Shown: positions 37,045-45,690 of the stretch, piece after piece
Layout: every line of letters begins with the position of its first letter
Numbering within the stretch: the first letter of the stretch is position 1
Assembly (NCBI GenBank): GCA_045641065.1
Contig: JAZUGF010000041.1
Location: 22,395 to 86,394 of the forward strand
Reading direction: 5' to 3'
Source of the DNA: UBA1723 sp045641065
GTDB lineage: Bacteria; Bacteroidota; Bacteroidia; Bacteroidales; Paludibacteraceae
DNA length: 64,000 nucleotides
Notes under the pieces: model-generated
What the model was told of the DNA's origin: nothing
Seen by the model: only the letters and a program-made list of their open reading frames with translations
Databases searched by the model: none
Program-made: the position numbers and the translations under genes

Positions 37045-38457
37045 ATGAAGATGCAAGAACATTTGGTAAAAATTAAGTGTGCGTTAAGTCTTTCTATTAT
37101 GATGTCGTGTGTGTTTCCTACTCATGCGGCTAAAGTTGTTGTGTCTGGAAAGAATGAATCTTATGCTGGTGAGACGTTGGAACTAAGAACTTATAGTGAG
37201 AAAATTCTCAATAGTTCTGAATCTGTTGCGACTGCCAAAGTCGACAAGGAGGGTGAATTCACGTTTGAGTTTGATTTGACAAACGAGTGTCAGGTGTTTC
37301 TTCCTGGCGATGCTCAACGAGGATATTTGTATGTAGAACCGGGAAAGAGTTATGTGGTGGAGATACCTAATAAAAGATTAAGAACACTTTCCGAGAAGCT
37401 CCAACCTTATTTTGAACCTAATGAGTATCTTTTCTTCATTCAGAAACCTGATAAGAAAGATGTGAATATGAAGATTCTTCAGTTTGAAGACGCGTATGAT
37501 TTCTTCACGATGAAGACTCTTGCTAGCAAAGGCGATGTTGATACTGTCCAATTTTCTGTTAAAGAGTTGAATCGTATCTTCAGTGATATGAACACAAAAT
37601 TTGAGAAAGGATATGTTGATTATCGTTGCTTGCTTCTAAAGGCTCAATTTTCCGATCCTGTTCAGATGGGTGGTGTCTATGCAGAATTCTCAAAACTTGG
37701 AGTGGATAAAACAAATCCTGCATTCTGGGACTTATTCAACAATGTCTTCTATAACTTGATTCCAAACACTTTGAAAAGTGAGGATTTCTATGTTTTCAAA
37801 AAGATCGTTGAGACGTTGAATGCGAAGATGCTTTTGATGCACCTTCAGGAGCAATACAAACTTGCTGACACTGAATTGAGAGAACTTGCGGCAATAAAAA
37901 TTATTGGCGACTTGGTAGCAGCGGACATCTTTGACAATAGGATAGTGGTAAGAATGCTTCAGAGACTTTCTTCTGTTGTGACGATGGAAGAAAACAAAGA
38001 ATTGGCTTTGAATGTGGCTGCTACAGTTGGATCAACACTTGTAGGAGAGGGTGCACCAAACCTTGTCGGCCATGACATGAATGGTAAAAAACACGAATTG
38101 ACCGAGTTTTTAGGTAAATATATCTATCTCAATATATGCAACTCACGCCTAATGAAGACGGAGAAGGATTTAAAAATTCTTGATCGTTTCCAAGAAACAT
38201 TTGAGGGCCAGCTTCAGGTGGTGAATATCTTTGTCTACGATGATAAGGATAATGTAGAGAAGGTGACAAAAGGATTGTCGGGCAAGATGCAGGTGTGGAT
38301 GGCTCCCGAGTCGGACGTGTTGAGAAAGATTTACAATGCTCGTGCCATTCCGTCGTATTATTTGATGGATAATGAGGGTAAGTTTGTCCTTTTGCGTAAA
38401 GCCGAACCAAACGATGAGTTGAGATATCTATTGCTAAATATTTTCGATAGACAGTAG
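37045..38457 (+). CDS. Exported thioredoxin-fold protein without CxxC
   Basis: 470 residues with an N-terminal export signal (ALSLSIMMSCVFPTHA). Residues ~30-130 form a DUF4369-like beta domain, the middle is helical, and residues ~330-468 look like a TlpA/AhpC-type thioredoxin fold (GEGAPNLVGHDMNGKKHELTEFLGKYIYLNI...cis-Pro in ARAIPSYYLMD). The redox motif is absent: after the first strand the sequence is NICNSRLMK, with one cysteine and no CxxC. It therefore cannot act as a normal disulfide reductase and is probably a binding or structural paralogue. It has its own promoter; the DUF4268 gene follows after 17 bases. Confidence 0.82.
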   Translation: MKMQEHLVKIKCALSLSIMMSCVFPTHAAKVVVSGKNESYAGETLELRTYSEKILNSSESVATAKVDKEGEFTFEFDLTNECQVFLPGDAQRGYLYVEPGKSYVVEIPNKRLRTLSEKLQPYFEPNEYLFFIQKPDKKDVNMKILQFEDAYDFFTMKTLASKGDVDTVQFSVKELNRIFSDMNTKFEKGYVDYRCLLLKAQFSDPVQMGGVYAEFSKLGVDKTNPAFWDLFNNVFYNLIPNTLKSEDFYVFKKIVETLNAKMLLMHLQEQYKLADTELRELAAIKIIGDLVAADIFDNRIVVRMLQRLSSVVTMEENKELALNVAATVGSTLVGEGAPNLVGHDMNGKKHELTEFLGKYIYLNICNSRLMKTEKDLKILDRFQETFEGQLQVVNIFVYDDKDNVEKVTKGLSGKMQVWMAPESDVLRKIYNARAIPSYYLMDNEGKFVLLRKAEPNDELRYLLLNIFDRQ

Positions 38458-38474
38458 CACAAAATTATAGAACT

Positions 38475-38948
38475 ATGTATTCAAGAGAAGAAGTAAAGGA
38501 GCTTAAAAGAGATTTCTGGAATGGATTTGATGAGTTTTGTGCCAAACTCCCACGTTTCAAGTACAAGCACAAGAAATGGATTCTCTATAATACTAAGATC
38601 AAAGGTGTCGAAATGAAATTCGGTGCTGGCAGAGACGGTGCATATGTAATCCTAGAGTTGAATCATAGAAATCCCAACAAACGTGCGGAGAAGTGGGAAT
38701 TACTAAAACAATATAAGGTGGTGATTGAGGAATATTTTGATGAACCTATTTGGCAGGATGAGTTCATCAAGGAGTGTGGCACACCTGTAAGCAGAATCTA
38801 TAAACATAAACCAGATCTTGATATCCACCGTCGCGATGATTGGAGAGAATTTTATATATTCCTATCAAAAGAGATGTCTAAACTAGAAAAGGCATTCAAT
38901 GAGATGCGTGAACTTCTTCAAGATGAAGAGGCGAATGAAGAGTTCTAG
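38475..38948 (+). CDS. DUF4268 domain protein
   Basis: 157 residues, entirely DUF4268-like: FWNGFDEFC...RFKYKHKKWILYNTKIKGVEMKFGAGRDGAYVILEL...EKWELLKQYKVVIEEYF...RIYKHKPDLDIHRRDDWREFYIFLSKEMSKLEKAF. It is cytoplasmic, with no membrane segment. The family is found alone or fused to nuclease-like domains, but no function is established. It is probably co-transcribed with the preceding gene (17-base gap). Confidence 0.88.
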   Translation: MYSREEVKELKRDFWNGFDEFCAKLPRFKYKHKKWILYNTKIKGVEMKFGAGRDGAYVILELNHRNPNKRAEKWELLKQYKVVIEEYFDEPIWQDEFIKECGTPVSRIYKHKPDLDIHRRDDWREFYIFLSKEMSKLEKAFNEMRELLQDEEANEEF

Positions 38949-39070
38949 TTTATGTCTAAATTTTTCTACATTACGCATTTTATTTTTAATTTTGTAATCA
39001 AAATCCATAAAACGGACTTTTGTTACATTAAAATTGTATAAAACAAAGAAAATAACAATTACTTATAATC

Positions 39071-40972
39071 ATGGAGAATAAAAACCATTCGTTGATTTTC
39101 ATGCTTCTTTTAGGTCTTTCTCTGATGTGGATGATGTATACATCAAATCAGAATGAGGCTTACTTCCAGCAGCAGGCTCAGATTAAGAAGATGCGTGAAG
39201 ATTCGTTGGCTAGAGTTGCAGATTCGATTGCTAAGACAGATTTACCTACATTTACAGAAGGAGTGTCGGATTCTGTTAAGAATTTTGAGTTGCAGAAAAT
39301 GTATGGTGCTTTTGCCGCAGCTGCAAACGGTGCTAATGAGACAGTTTCGTTGGAAAATGATTTGGTGAAAATCGATTTCTCAACAGTCGGTGGTTTCGTT
39401 GAAAAGGCTACATTGAAGAAATATAATCTATATGGTAGTTCTGAACCAGTAATCCTAAATAAAAGTGAGCTTTCTCGCTTTAACATTGAATTGGAGTCGG
39501 CTTCATTGAAAAATATCAATACGGAGGAGATGTGTTTCGCAGTTACTGCAAAGAATGACACATCTGTTACTCTTTCACTTCGTGCGGCTCAGGGAGGTTC
39601 GCTTGATTTCATCTACACATTGCCAAAAGATGAGTATATGATGTCGTTCCAGATGAAGGCTGACGGACTTGGAAACCAGGTTAAACCTGCATCTGAGATT
39701 AAGATCAATTGGGAACAGGAGATTGAGCAGAAGGAGAAAGGTAGAACATTTGAGAATCGTTATGTTCAGTTATATTATAAAGAGGTAGACGGTGGTGTTG
39801 ACTACTTATCTGAGGTTGAGGATGCACAAGAGAATGTAGAAGATCCAGTTAAGTGGATTGGATTCAAGGATCAGTTCTTCTCGTCTATCTTCATTAATGG
39901 CAAGAACAACAAGTTCACTTCTACTCAGTTGACATCTACAGTGTCTAAGACAAAAACAAAGGAAGTTCCGATGAAGAGTTTTAAGGCTGAGATGAAGTTG
40001 CCTTTCAATCCAAACAGCGGATCGACAGCTGATTTCCACTTGTATTTCGGACCAAACGATTATGACATCCTTTATGATTATGATGATAAGCTTGACGACG
40101 AAGTATTGCTAAATCGTATTGTAGCGATTGGTGGTGGTATTTTGCGTTGGGTTAACCAGGGAATCACAATTCCTTTGTTTAACTTCTTCTCATCTATTTT
40201 CAGCAATTACGGTTTGATTATCTTGCTAGTGACTTTGGTTATCAAGATGATTGTATTCCCATTCACAAGAAGCTCATACGTTTCTATGGCTAAGATGCGT
40301 GTATTGAAGCCACAGATTGAGGAGATTAACGCACGTATCCCTGAAGATAAGGCTATGGAGCGTCAGCAGGAGGTTATGCAGCTTTACTCTAAGGCAGGTG
40401 TTAACCCAATGGGTGGATGTTTGCCAATGTTGCTTCAGATGCCGTTCTTGGTAGCTATGTACTACTTCTTCCCATCAGTGATCGACCTACGTGGTCAGAG
40501 CTTCCTATGGGCTGAGGATTTGTCTTCATACGATGACGTGATCAAGTTTGGAACTGATATCCCATTCATCGGTGACCACTTGAGTTTGTTCTGTGTATTG
40601 ATGACAATCACTAACGTGGTTTATATGTATTTCAATTCAAAGATGCAGGACACCGGTGCTACTCAGCAGATGCCAATGATGAAGGTTATGATGTACGTCA
40701 TGCCATTCATGTTCTTCTTCATGTTCAACGATTATGGTTCAGGTCTTACATACTACTACTTCGTTTCATTGTTGATTACAATCATTATCAATTTTGTTGT
40801 GAAGGCAACAGTGGACGAGAAGAAACTTTTGGAGAAGATTAAGGAGAACCAAAAGAAACCACAGAGCCAGAGCTCTTGGATGGCACGTATGCAGGAGATG
40901 CAGCAGAAGCAGAAGGAGATGATGGAGGCTCAGCAGAAGTTGCAGAACCAGAATAAGCAGAACCAGAAATAA
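39071..40972 (+). CDS. yidC: Membrane protein insertase YidC
   Basis: 633 residues. An N-terminal membrane segment (SLIFMLLLGLSLMWMMYTS) is followed by a large periplasmic beta domain (about 60-350) and the conserved insertase core: YGLIILLVTLVIKMIVFPFTRSSYVSMAKMR, then GVNPMGGCLPMLLQMPFLVAMYYFFP and the last helices MPMMKVMMYVMPFMFFFMFN and LTYYYFVSLLITIIINF. The conserved hydrophilic-groove arginine is in FTRSSY. The C-terminal tail is basic and very rich in Gln/Met, which in this family helps contact ribosomes. It inserts and folds inner-membrane proteins. Confidence 0.97.
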   Translation: MENKNHSLIFMLLLGLSLMWMMYTSNQNEAYFQQQAQIKKMREDSLARVADSIAKTDLPTFTEGVSDSVKNFELQKMYGAFAAAANGANETVSLENDLVKIDFSTVGGFVEKATLKKYNLYGSSEPVILNKSELSRFNIELESASLKNINTEEMCFAVTAKNDTSVTLSLRAAQGGSLDFIYTLPKDEYMMSFQMKADGLGNQVKPASEIKINWEQEIEQKEKGRTFENRYVQLYYKEVDGGVDYLSEVEDAQENVEDPVKWIGFKDQFFSSIFINGKNNKFTSTQLTSTVSKTKTKEVPMKSFKAEMKLPFNPNSGSTADFHLYFGPNDYDILYDYDDKLDDEVLLNRIVAIGGGILRWVNQGITIPLFNFFSSIFSNYGLIILLVTLVIKMIVFPFTRSSYVSMAKMRVLKPQIEEINARIPEDKAMERQQEVMQLYSKAGVNPMGGCLPMLLQMPFLVAMYYFFPSVIDLRGQSFLWAEDLSSYDDVIKFGTDIPFIGDHLSLFCVLMTITNVVYMYFNSKMQDTGATQQMPMMKVMMYVMPFMFFFMFNDYGSGLTYYYFVSLLITIIINFVVKATVDEKKLLEKIKENQKKPQSQSSWMARMQEMQQKQKEMMEAQQKLQNQNKQNQK

Positions 40973-40987
40973 CAGGTTGTTATAAAC

Positions 40988-41050
40988 GAGGATTGTTAAG
41001 GGCGGAACGTCCTAACCCCCTCACACAAGCGAGCCCGTAAGGGCGAGCGT
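40988..41050 (+). repeat. Dispersed two-hairpin repeat, copy D
   Basis: Starts GAGGATTGTTAAGGGCGG 15 bases after the yidC stop. Hairpin 1 AGGGCG-GAA-CGTCCT (a G-T pair where B and C have G-C and A has A-T). Hairpin 2 GCGAGCCC-GTAA-GGGCGAGC. Confidence 0.85.
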
Positions 41051-41073
41051 AAAATAATATACATAAAATTATA

Positions 41074-42498
41074 TTGATGCAAGAGATTTGCATTATCCTA
41101 TATGTGATATTATTGTTTGTGGTTTCTAATAGAAAGAAGACTGCAAACGACATAGACTTTTTCACAGCCGGCAAGAATTCATCTTGGCCGGCTGTGGCTT
41201 TTGGTATGGTAGGTGCAACCATATCCGGAATTTCACTGATTAGTGTGCCAGGTATGGTGGTCAACAATTCCTTCTACTATATGCAGATGGTGATCGGTTT
41301 CATCTTGGGATATGTTGTGGTGGCATATTGTTTGCTGCCAATTTATTATAAGTTGGGATCGGTATCTATCTACAGCTATTTTGAGAATCGATTTGGAAAG
41401 AAAAGTAGAACGACGGTTTCTGCACTGTTTTTACTTAATAAGATGCTTTCTTCGGCAGTCAAACTCTATGTGGTGATGCTGGTGTTACATCGCTTCATAT
41501 TTGACAAATACGGAATCAGTTTTGAGATTGCAACTTTGATAGTGGTAGCTGTCATATTTGCATATACCTTCCGCAATGGAGTGAAGAGTGTGGTGATGAC
41601 GGATTGCATACAGACAGCATGTTTACTTATCACTACAATTGTATTACTCGTTGAGGCTTTCTCCGCAGTAAATGGCAATTTCTCCGATGTTTTTAATTTC
41701 GCGTCGACGGAGGACTTGACTAAAACTATAGATTTTGAATCCTTTTCTAATAGATCTCATTTTATAAAACAGTTTATTTCCGGAGCGTTTATTGTTGTTG
41801 TGATGACGGGATTGGATCAGGAAGTGATGCAAAAAAACCTTACTTGCCGTAATCTCAAGGAGGCACAAAAGAATATGATGGTGACGGGAGTGATGTTTAC
41901 TCCGATAAATCTGATGTTCCTTGTGCTTGGAGCAACCCTCGTCTACTTGGCTCATACACAAGGCCTGATATTACCTGAAAAATCCGATGAAATCGTACCT
42001 TTATTTTGTAATCAGTTTGGCGACGTCGCTATTTGCTGCCTTACACTTGGTATGATTGCAGCGTCTTTTTCTTCAGCAGATTCTGCACTTGTTGGAATGA
42101 CCACATGTCTGCTTACAGATGTGATGCATAAGAATCTCTCTGATGTGTCGCGCAAACAGCGTTATATTATTCACGGTATATTGGCAATTATGCTTGTAGG
42201 TGTGATTTTGATTTTCAATGCTAACTCGCAAACATCAGCTTTGAATATCATTTATACGGTCGTTTCTTATGTTATGGCTCCGATATTGGGATTATTCCTG
42301 TTTGGTGTCTTCACAAAACGTGATATCATTGACAAGGCGACGCCATTAGTTTGTATGCTTACTCCAGCCGCAATGTGGTTTATTGATACTTATTCAAAAG
42401 AACACGGTTATAAATTCGGCTATGAACTTTTGGTGTTGGGTGCATTCGTCACAATTCTTGGATTATGTCTGACAACTATAGGAAAATCTTCAAAATAG
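41074..42498 (+). CDS. Sodium:solute symporter family transporter
   Basis: 474 residues, about thirteen membrane segments, SSS family: DIDFFTAGKNSSWPAVAFGMVGATISGISLISVPGM at the N-terminus (Na+-site region), the conserved GAFIVVVMTGLDQEVMQKNLTCRNLKEAQK, and FSSADSALVGMTTCLLTDV in segment 8. It imports an unidentified solute with Na+. Its last 34 bases overlap the MATE gene start in a different frame. Confidence 0.92.
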   Translation: MMQEICIILYVILLFVVSNRKKTANDIDFFTAGKNSSWPAVAFGMVGATISGISLISVPGMVVNNSFYYMQMVIGFILGYVVVAYCLLPIYYKLGSVSIYSYFENRFGKKSRTTVSALFLLNKMLSSAVKLYVVMLVLHRFIFDKYGISFEIATLIVVAVIFAYTFRNGVKSVVMTDCIQTACLLITTIVLLVEAFSAVNGNFSDVFNFASTEDLTKTIDFESFSNRSHFIKQFISGAFIVVVMTGLDQEVMQKNLTCRNLKEAQKNMMVTGVMFTPINLMFLVLGATLVYLAHTQGLILPEKSDEIVPLFCNQFGDVAICCLTLGMIAASFSSADSALVGMTTCLLTDVMHKNLSDVSRKQRYIIHGILAIMLVGVILIFNANSQTSALNIIYTVVSYVMAPILGLFLFGVFTKRDIIDKATPLVCMLTPAAMWFIDTYSKEHGYKFGYELLVLGAFVTILGLCLTTIGKSSK

Positions 42499-43754
42499 CA
42501 CTTCCAAGCATTGCAACTAATATTAGTGTGCCATTACTTGGTTTTGCTGATATGGCTATCGCAGGTCATATCGGTGATGCTTCATATATTGGAGCAGTCA
42601 GCCTTGGTGCTGCAATGATTAGTCTTCTATATTGGAATTTCGGATTCCTACGTATGAGCACCACAGCACTCACGGCTCAGGCGTTGGGCGCAAGAAAATT
42701 AGGAGTGTGCTGCCAGGTGTTGGTCAGAGCACTTGTAATCGCCATGATTGGAGCGGTTGCAATTCTACTGATAAAAGGATGGATTATAGATTTAGTGTTG
42801 AGATATTCCGAAGCATCTGCTGAGACAGAGGAACTCACGTCGAGATACATCAATATCTGTTTGTTGGGAGCTCCCGCGTCGCTTACAACATATACATTTA
42901 AAGGATGGCTGGTGGGAATGCAGAACACCAAGTCGACGATGTATATCGCAGTCGGAGAGAATATGCTCAACGTATTGCTGAGCGCAATCTTCGTATTTGC
43001 CTGTGGTTTTGGAATAGAAGGAATTGCTCTTGGTACCGTCGTCGCACAATATTTGGGAACTGCCTTTTGCCTTTACATTTATTTTACCGCATACAAAAGA
43101 ATCGGTCAATACGCCGATTTTAGTCGTCCTTTCGACGGAATATTAAGTTTTTTCAAAGTCAATTCACTTATCTTCGTCCGTAATCTTTGTATGATTGCTG
43201 TGACAGTATGCTTCACACTTTTCGGAAGCAGCTACGGGGAATTAGTGTTGGCAGTCAACGCATGTATTATGCAATTTTTCACCTTCTTCTCCTATTTCAT
43301 GGACGGATTTGCTTTTGCTGGCGAGGCAATAGTAGGAAAGACGGAAGGAGCTCGTCAGATGGAAGAGCAACGTCGCACAGTGCAGCGATTATTCAATATC
43401 GGAATAGCGATGGCTATACTTTTCGCCATTATCTACGGAATCGGATTGACACCGATCGTGTCGCTCCTTACTGATGATATGGCTGTGAGAGAGACATCCA
43501 AAGAACTAAGATTATTTGCCACACTGATACCGATAATGTCGTTTGCCGCCTTCTTATGGGATGGAATCTACGTCGGCAAACTATTATCGAAACACATGAG
43601 TATATCGCTTCTATTAGCGGCAGCTGTCTTTTTTATGATTTACAATACAATGTCCGACATTTTTGGCTCGAACGTATTGTGGATAGCCTTCCTTTCATAC
43701 GCTGCGACGAGGAGTCTGTATCAGACAGTGGTATATTTGAGGAATAAGAATTAA
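42465..43754 (+). CDS. MATE family efflux transporter
   Basis: 429 residues with twelve membrane segments in two similar halves. The start at 42465 is supported because the conserved first helix begins at once (YRKIFKIALPSIATNISVPLLGFADMAIAGHIGDASYIGAVSLG), so no later start is acceptable. The motif LRMSTTALTAQALGARK is typical of the DinF-like branch. It exports cationic compounds or drugs in exchange for Na+ or H+; the substrate is unknown. It overlaps the symporter gene by 34 bases, implying translational coupling, and ends three bases from a convergent gene. Confidence 0.93.
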   Translation: MSDNYRKIFKIALPSIATNISVPLLGFADMAIAGHIGDASYIGAVSLGAAMISLLYWNFGFLRMSTTALTAQALGARKLGVCCQVLVRALVIAMIGAVAILLIKGWIIDLVLRYSEASAETEELTSRYINICLLGAPASLTTYTFKGWLVGMQNTKSTMYIAVGENMLNVLLSAIFVFACGFGIEGIALGTVVAQYLGTAFCLYIYFTAYKRIGQYADFSRPFDGILSFFKVNSLIFVRNLCMIAVTVCFTLFGSSYGELVLAVNACIMQFFTFFSYFMDGFAFAGEAIVGKTEGARQMEEQRRTVQRLFNIGIAMAILFAIIYGIGLTPIVSLLTDDMAVRETSKELRLFATLIPIMSFAAFLWDGIYVGKLLSKHMSISLLLAAAVFFMIYNTMSDIFGSNVLWIAFLSYAATRSLYQTVVYLRNKN

Positions 43755-43757
43755 GAC

Positions 43758-44480
43758 CTAAAAATCGTATTTGATACCTGCATGGAATAATCCTTGTGCA
43801 CTCAACTCTATTGTCTCGAAATAACCTCTGAGTTTTTTCCCTCCGAATTCAAGGCCAAGAAGAGCTACGCATGGAACAGGACAAACTTCAGTATATTTTT
43901 CGTCGTTTAGATCTTTAATGAATCCTAAGTTCAAACCTATACCATAACGCTGATAAAGAGAAAAGTGTTCTCTGCTAACCCAAGTAAGTTTGATTTGAGG
44001 TACTAAAATTAAATGGTTGTATGTTTTTGTGCCACACTCTTTCTGCCATTGATCATAGTGATTTTTATAAAATTCGAGCTCTTTTTGGAAGTATTCTTCA
44101 TATATAGTCCCACGAGCATCCTCTAATTTCTTGGTTAAATTATTGATATAGTTGTTGTAATAAGATGTCAAGAAAACAATATCCGTTTTATTTTTCTGCC
44201 AAGTAATGTCCATACCTAATTTCACTCTTCGATGTAATTTATAAAAGTAATGAACATTAATGGCTGGAGTGTAAGAAAAATCTTTTTCGATGGGTTTATC
44301 GTCATCCTCACAGTTAAATTTAAATATATCTGGACTATCCAATATATTTGCGAAAGTGAAGCAACCTATACCTGCACCGATTTCATGTTTTGTATCTGGA
44401 TCGTAAAAAGGTTTGTTGCCTCTTGCAGAAATATTGATTGTATTTAGTAGTATGACTACCAACAAAATAGCTTTTCTCAT
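43758..44480 (-). CDS. Outer-membrane beta-barrel-like protein of unknown function
   Basis: 240 residues with a signal peptide (MRKAILLVVILLNTINISARG). Amphipathic strands are rich in Tyr/Gly (HEIGAGIGCFTFANI; PAINVHYFYKLHRRVKLGMDITWQ; HLILVPQIKLTWVSREHFSLYQRYGIGLNLGFI; LLGLEFGGKKLRGYFETIELSAQGLFHAGIKYDF) and the protein ends in an aromatic residue, as outer-membrane barrels do. One charged helical insertion (about 105-135). I do not recognise a family. It is divergent from the porin gene and convergent with the MATE gene. Confidence 0.8.
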   Translation of the reverse strand: MRKAILLVVILLNTINISARGNKPFYDPDTKHEIGAGIGCFTFANILDSPDIFKFNCEDDDKPIEKDFSYTPAINVHYFYKLHRRVKLGMDITWQKNKTDIVFLTSYYNNYINNLTKKLEDARGTIYEEYFQKELEFYKNHYDQWQKECGTKTYNHLILVPQIKLTWVSREHFSLYQRYGIGLNLGFIKDLNDEKYTEVCPVPCVALLGLEFGGKKLRGYFETIELSAQGLFHAGIKYDF

Positions 44481-44665
44481 GTTATAAAAATTTCGCTTTT
44501 ATTAATTATAAATTCTAATCTCATTGAATTTATTGCGAATTTAATAATTGTAGAATAATTATCAAAACGAATTAATGATTATTGTCCATTTAACAACATC
44601 GTCACGAGTTTGTCATAATCTTGCAATCTTTTGATTCGAATTTTGCAGCGTCAAACAGAAAATTT

Positions 44666-45655
44666 ATGACGATGAAAACAAAAACGATTTTGGCAGGCAT
44701 ACTTGCTTGCACCGGTTTTACTGCAAATGCGCAGAGTGAACAACCTTCCGAAGAGATTAACGGTAAAGCAATCATTCAGGTTTTTACAAATTTCCACAAC
44801 GGATTCTTCACTCACAACGATGACAGAGGTTTCGACCTTGACCGCAGCTACCTTGGCTATGAGTGTAAGTTTGGAAAAGAACTTTCTATAAAGGGTGTGG
44901 CTGACTTTGGAAAATCATCTAGCGTGGATGATTACCAGCGTATCGCTTATATCAAGAATGCTATGGTGAAGTGGCACCACAATAAGTTTACTCTATCTGG
45001 AGGACTTATCTCTACCACACAGTTTGGTTTCCAGGAAAAGTTTTGGGGCTACCGTTATGTGAGAAAATCATTCCAGGATGAATATAAGTTTGGTAGCAGC
45101 GCCGATCTTGGTATGTCCTTTGCCTTTGATTTCAACGAACATTTCTCTGCCGACGCTATAATTGTGAATGGAGAGGGATACAAGAAACTTCAGAAGAAAG
45201 ACGGTTTGAACTATGGTGTTGGTGCGACAATCAAGCCAGTTAAAGGTCTTCAGGCACGAGTTTATGGAGGAATCAACCAGAAAAGTGAGGAGGGACAGGA
45301 GTCTACTTCCAATTTCGCTGCTTTTGTCGGCTACAAGAGTGATGCCTTCTCAATCGGTACGGAATACAACCGTATTTGGAACTCTTCATTTAAGGAAGAT
45401 GCCGACTTGAGTGGTATGTCTTTCTATGTAGACGCTAAAGTTGGAAAGAAAACGAATATCTACGCACGTTTCGATGATTTGTTCTCTAAGAACGATTGGA
45501 ACAGAGCTAAAGACGAGTCTGCGGCAATCTTAGGTTGTCAGGTTAAGCTTGGCAAATATGTGAAGATTGCTCCTAATATTCGTTTGAACATGCCGAAGGA
45601 AGAGGAAGCAGACAATGTTTGCTATGCATACGTCAACTGTTTCTTTGGATTCTAA
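44666..45655 (+). CDS. Outer-membrane porin upstream of pst genes
   Basis: 329 residues from ATG 44666 (MTMKTKTILAGILACTGFTANAQ); a reading from 44621 adds 15 residues ahead of the signal peptide and is rejected. ATG 44672 is also possible. The mature protein is a predicted 12-16-strand barrel with many Phe/Tyr/Gly strands and an aromatic C-terminus (VNCFFGF). It resembles phosphate-selective porin O/P-like proteins of Bacteroidetes. Because pstS starts 35 bases after its stop, I infer that it lets phosphate through the outer membrane for the Pst importer. Confidence 0.85.
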   Translation: MTMKTKTILAGILACTGFTANAQSEQPSEEINGKAIIQVFTNFHNGFFTHNDDRGFDLDRSYLGYECKFGKELSIKGVADFGKSSSVDDYQRIAYIKNAMVKWHHNKFTLSGGLISTTQFGFQEKFWGYRYVRKSFQDEYKFGSSADLGMSFAFDFNEHFSADAIIVNGEGYKKLQKKDGLNYGVGATIKPVKGLQARVYGGINQKSEEGQESTSNFAAFVGYKSDAFSIGTEYNRIWNSSFKEDADLSGMSFYVDAKVGKKTNIYARFDDLFSKNDWNRAKDESAAILGCQVKLGKYVKIAPNIRLNMPKEEEADNVCYAYVNCFFGF

Positions 45656-45690
45656 AACACAATCTTGTTAAACATAAAAATTAAAAAGTC

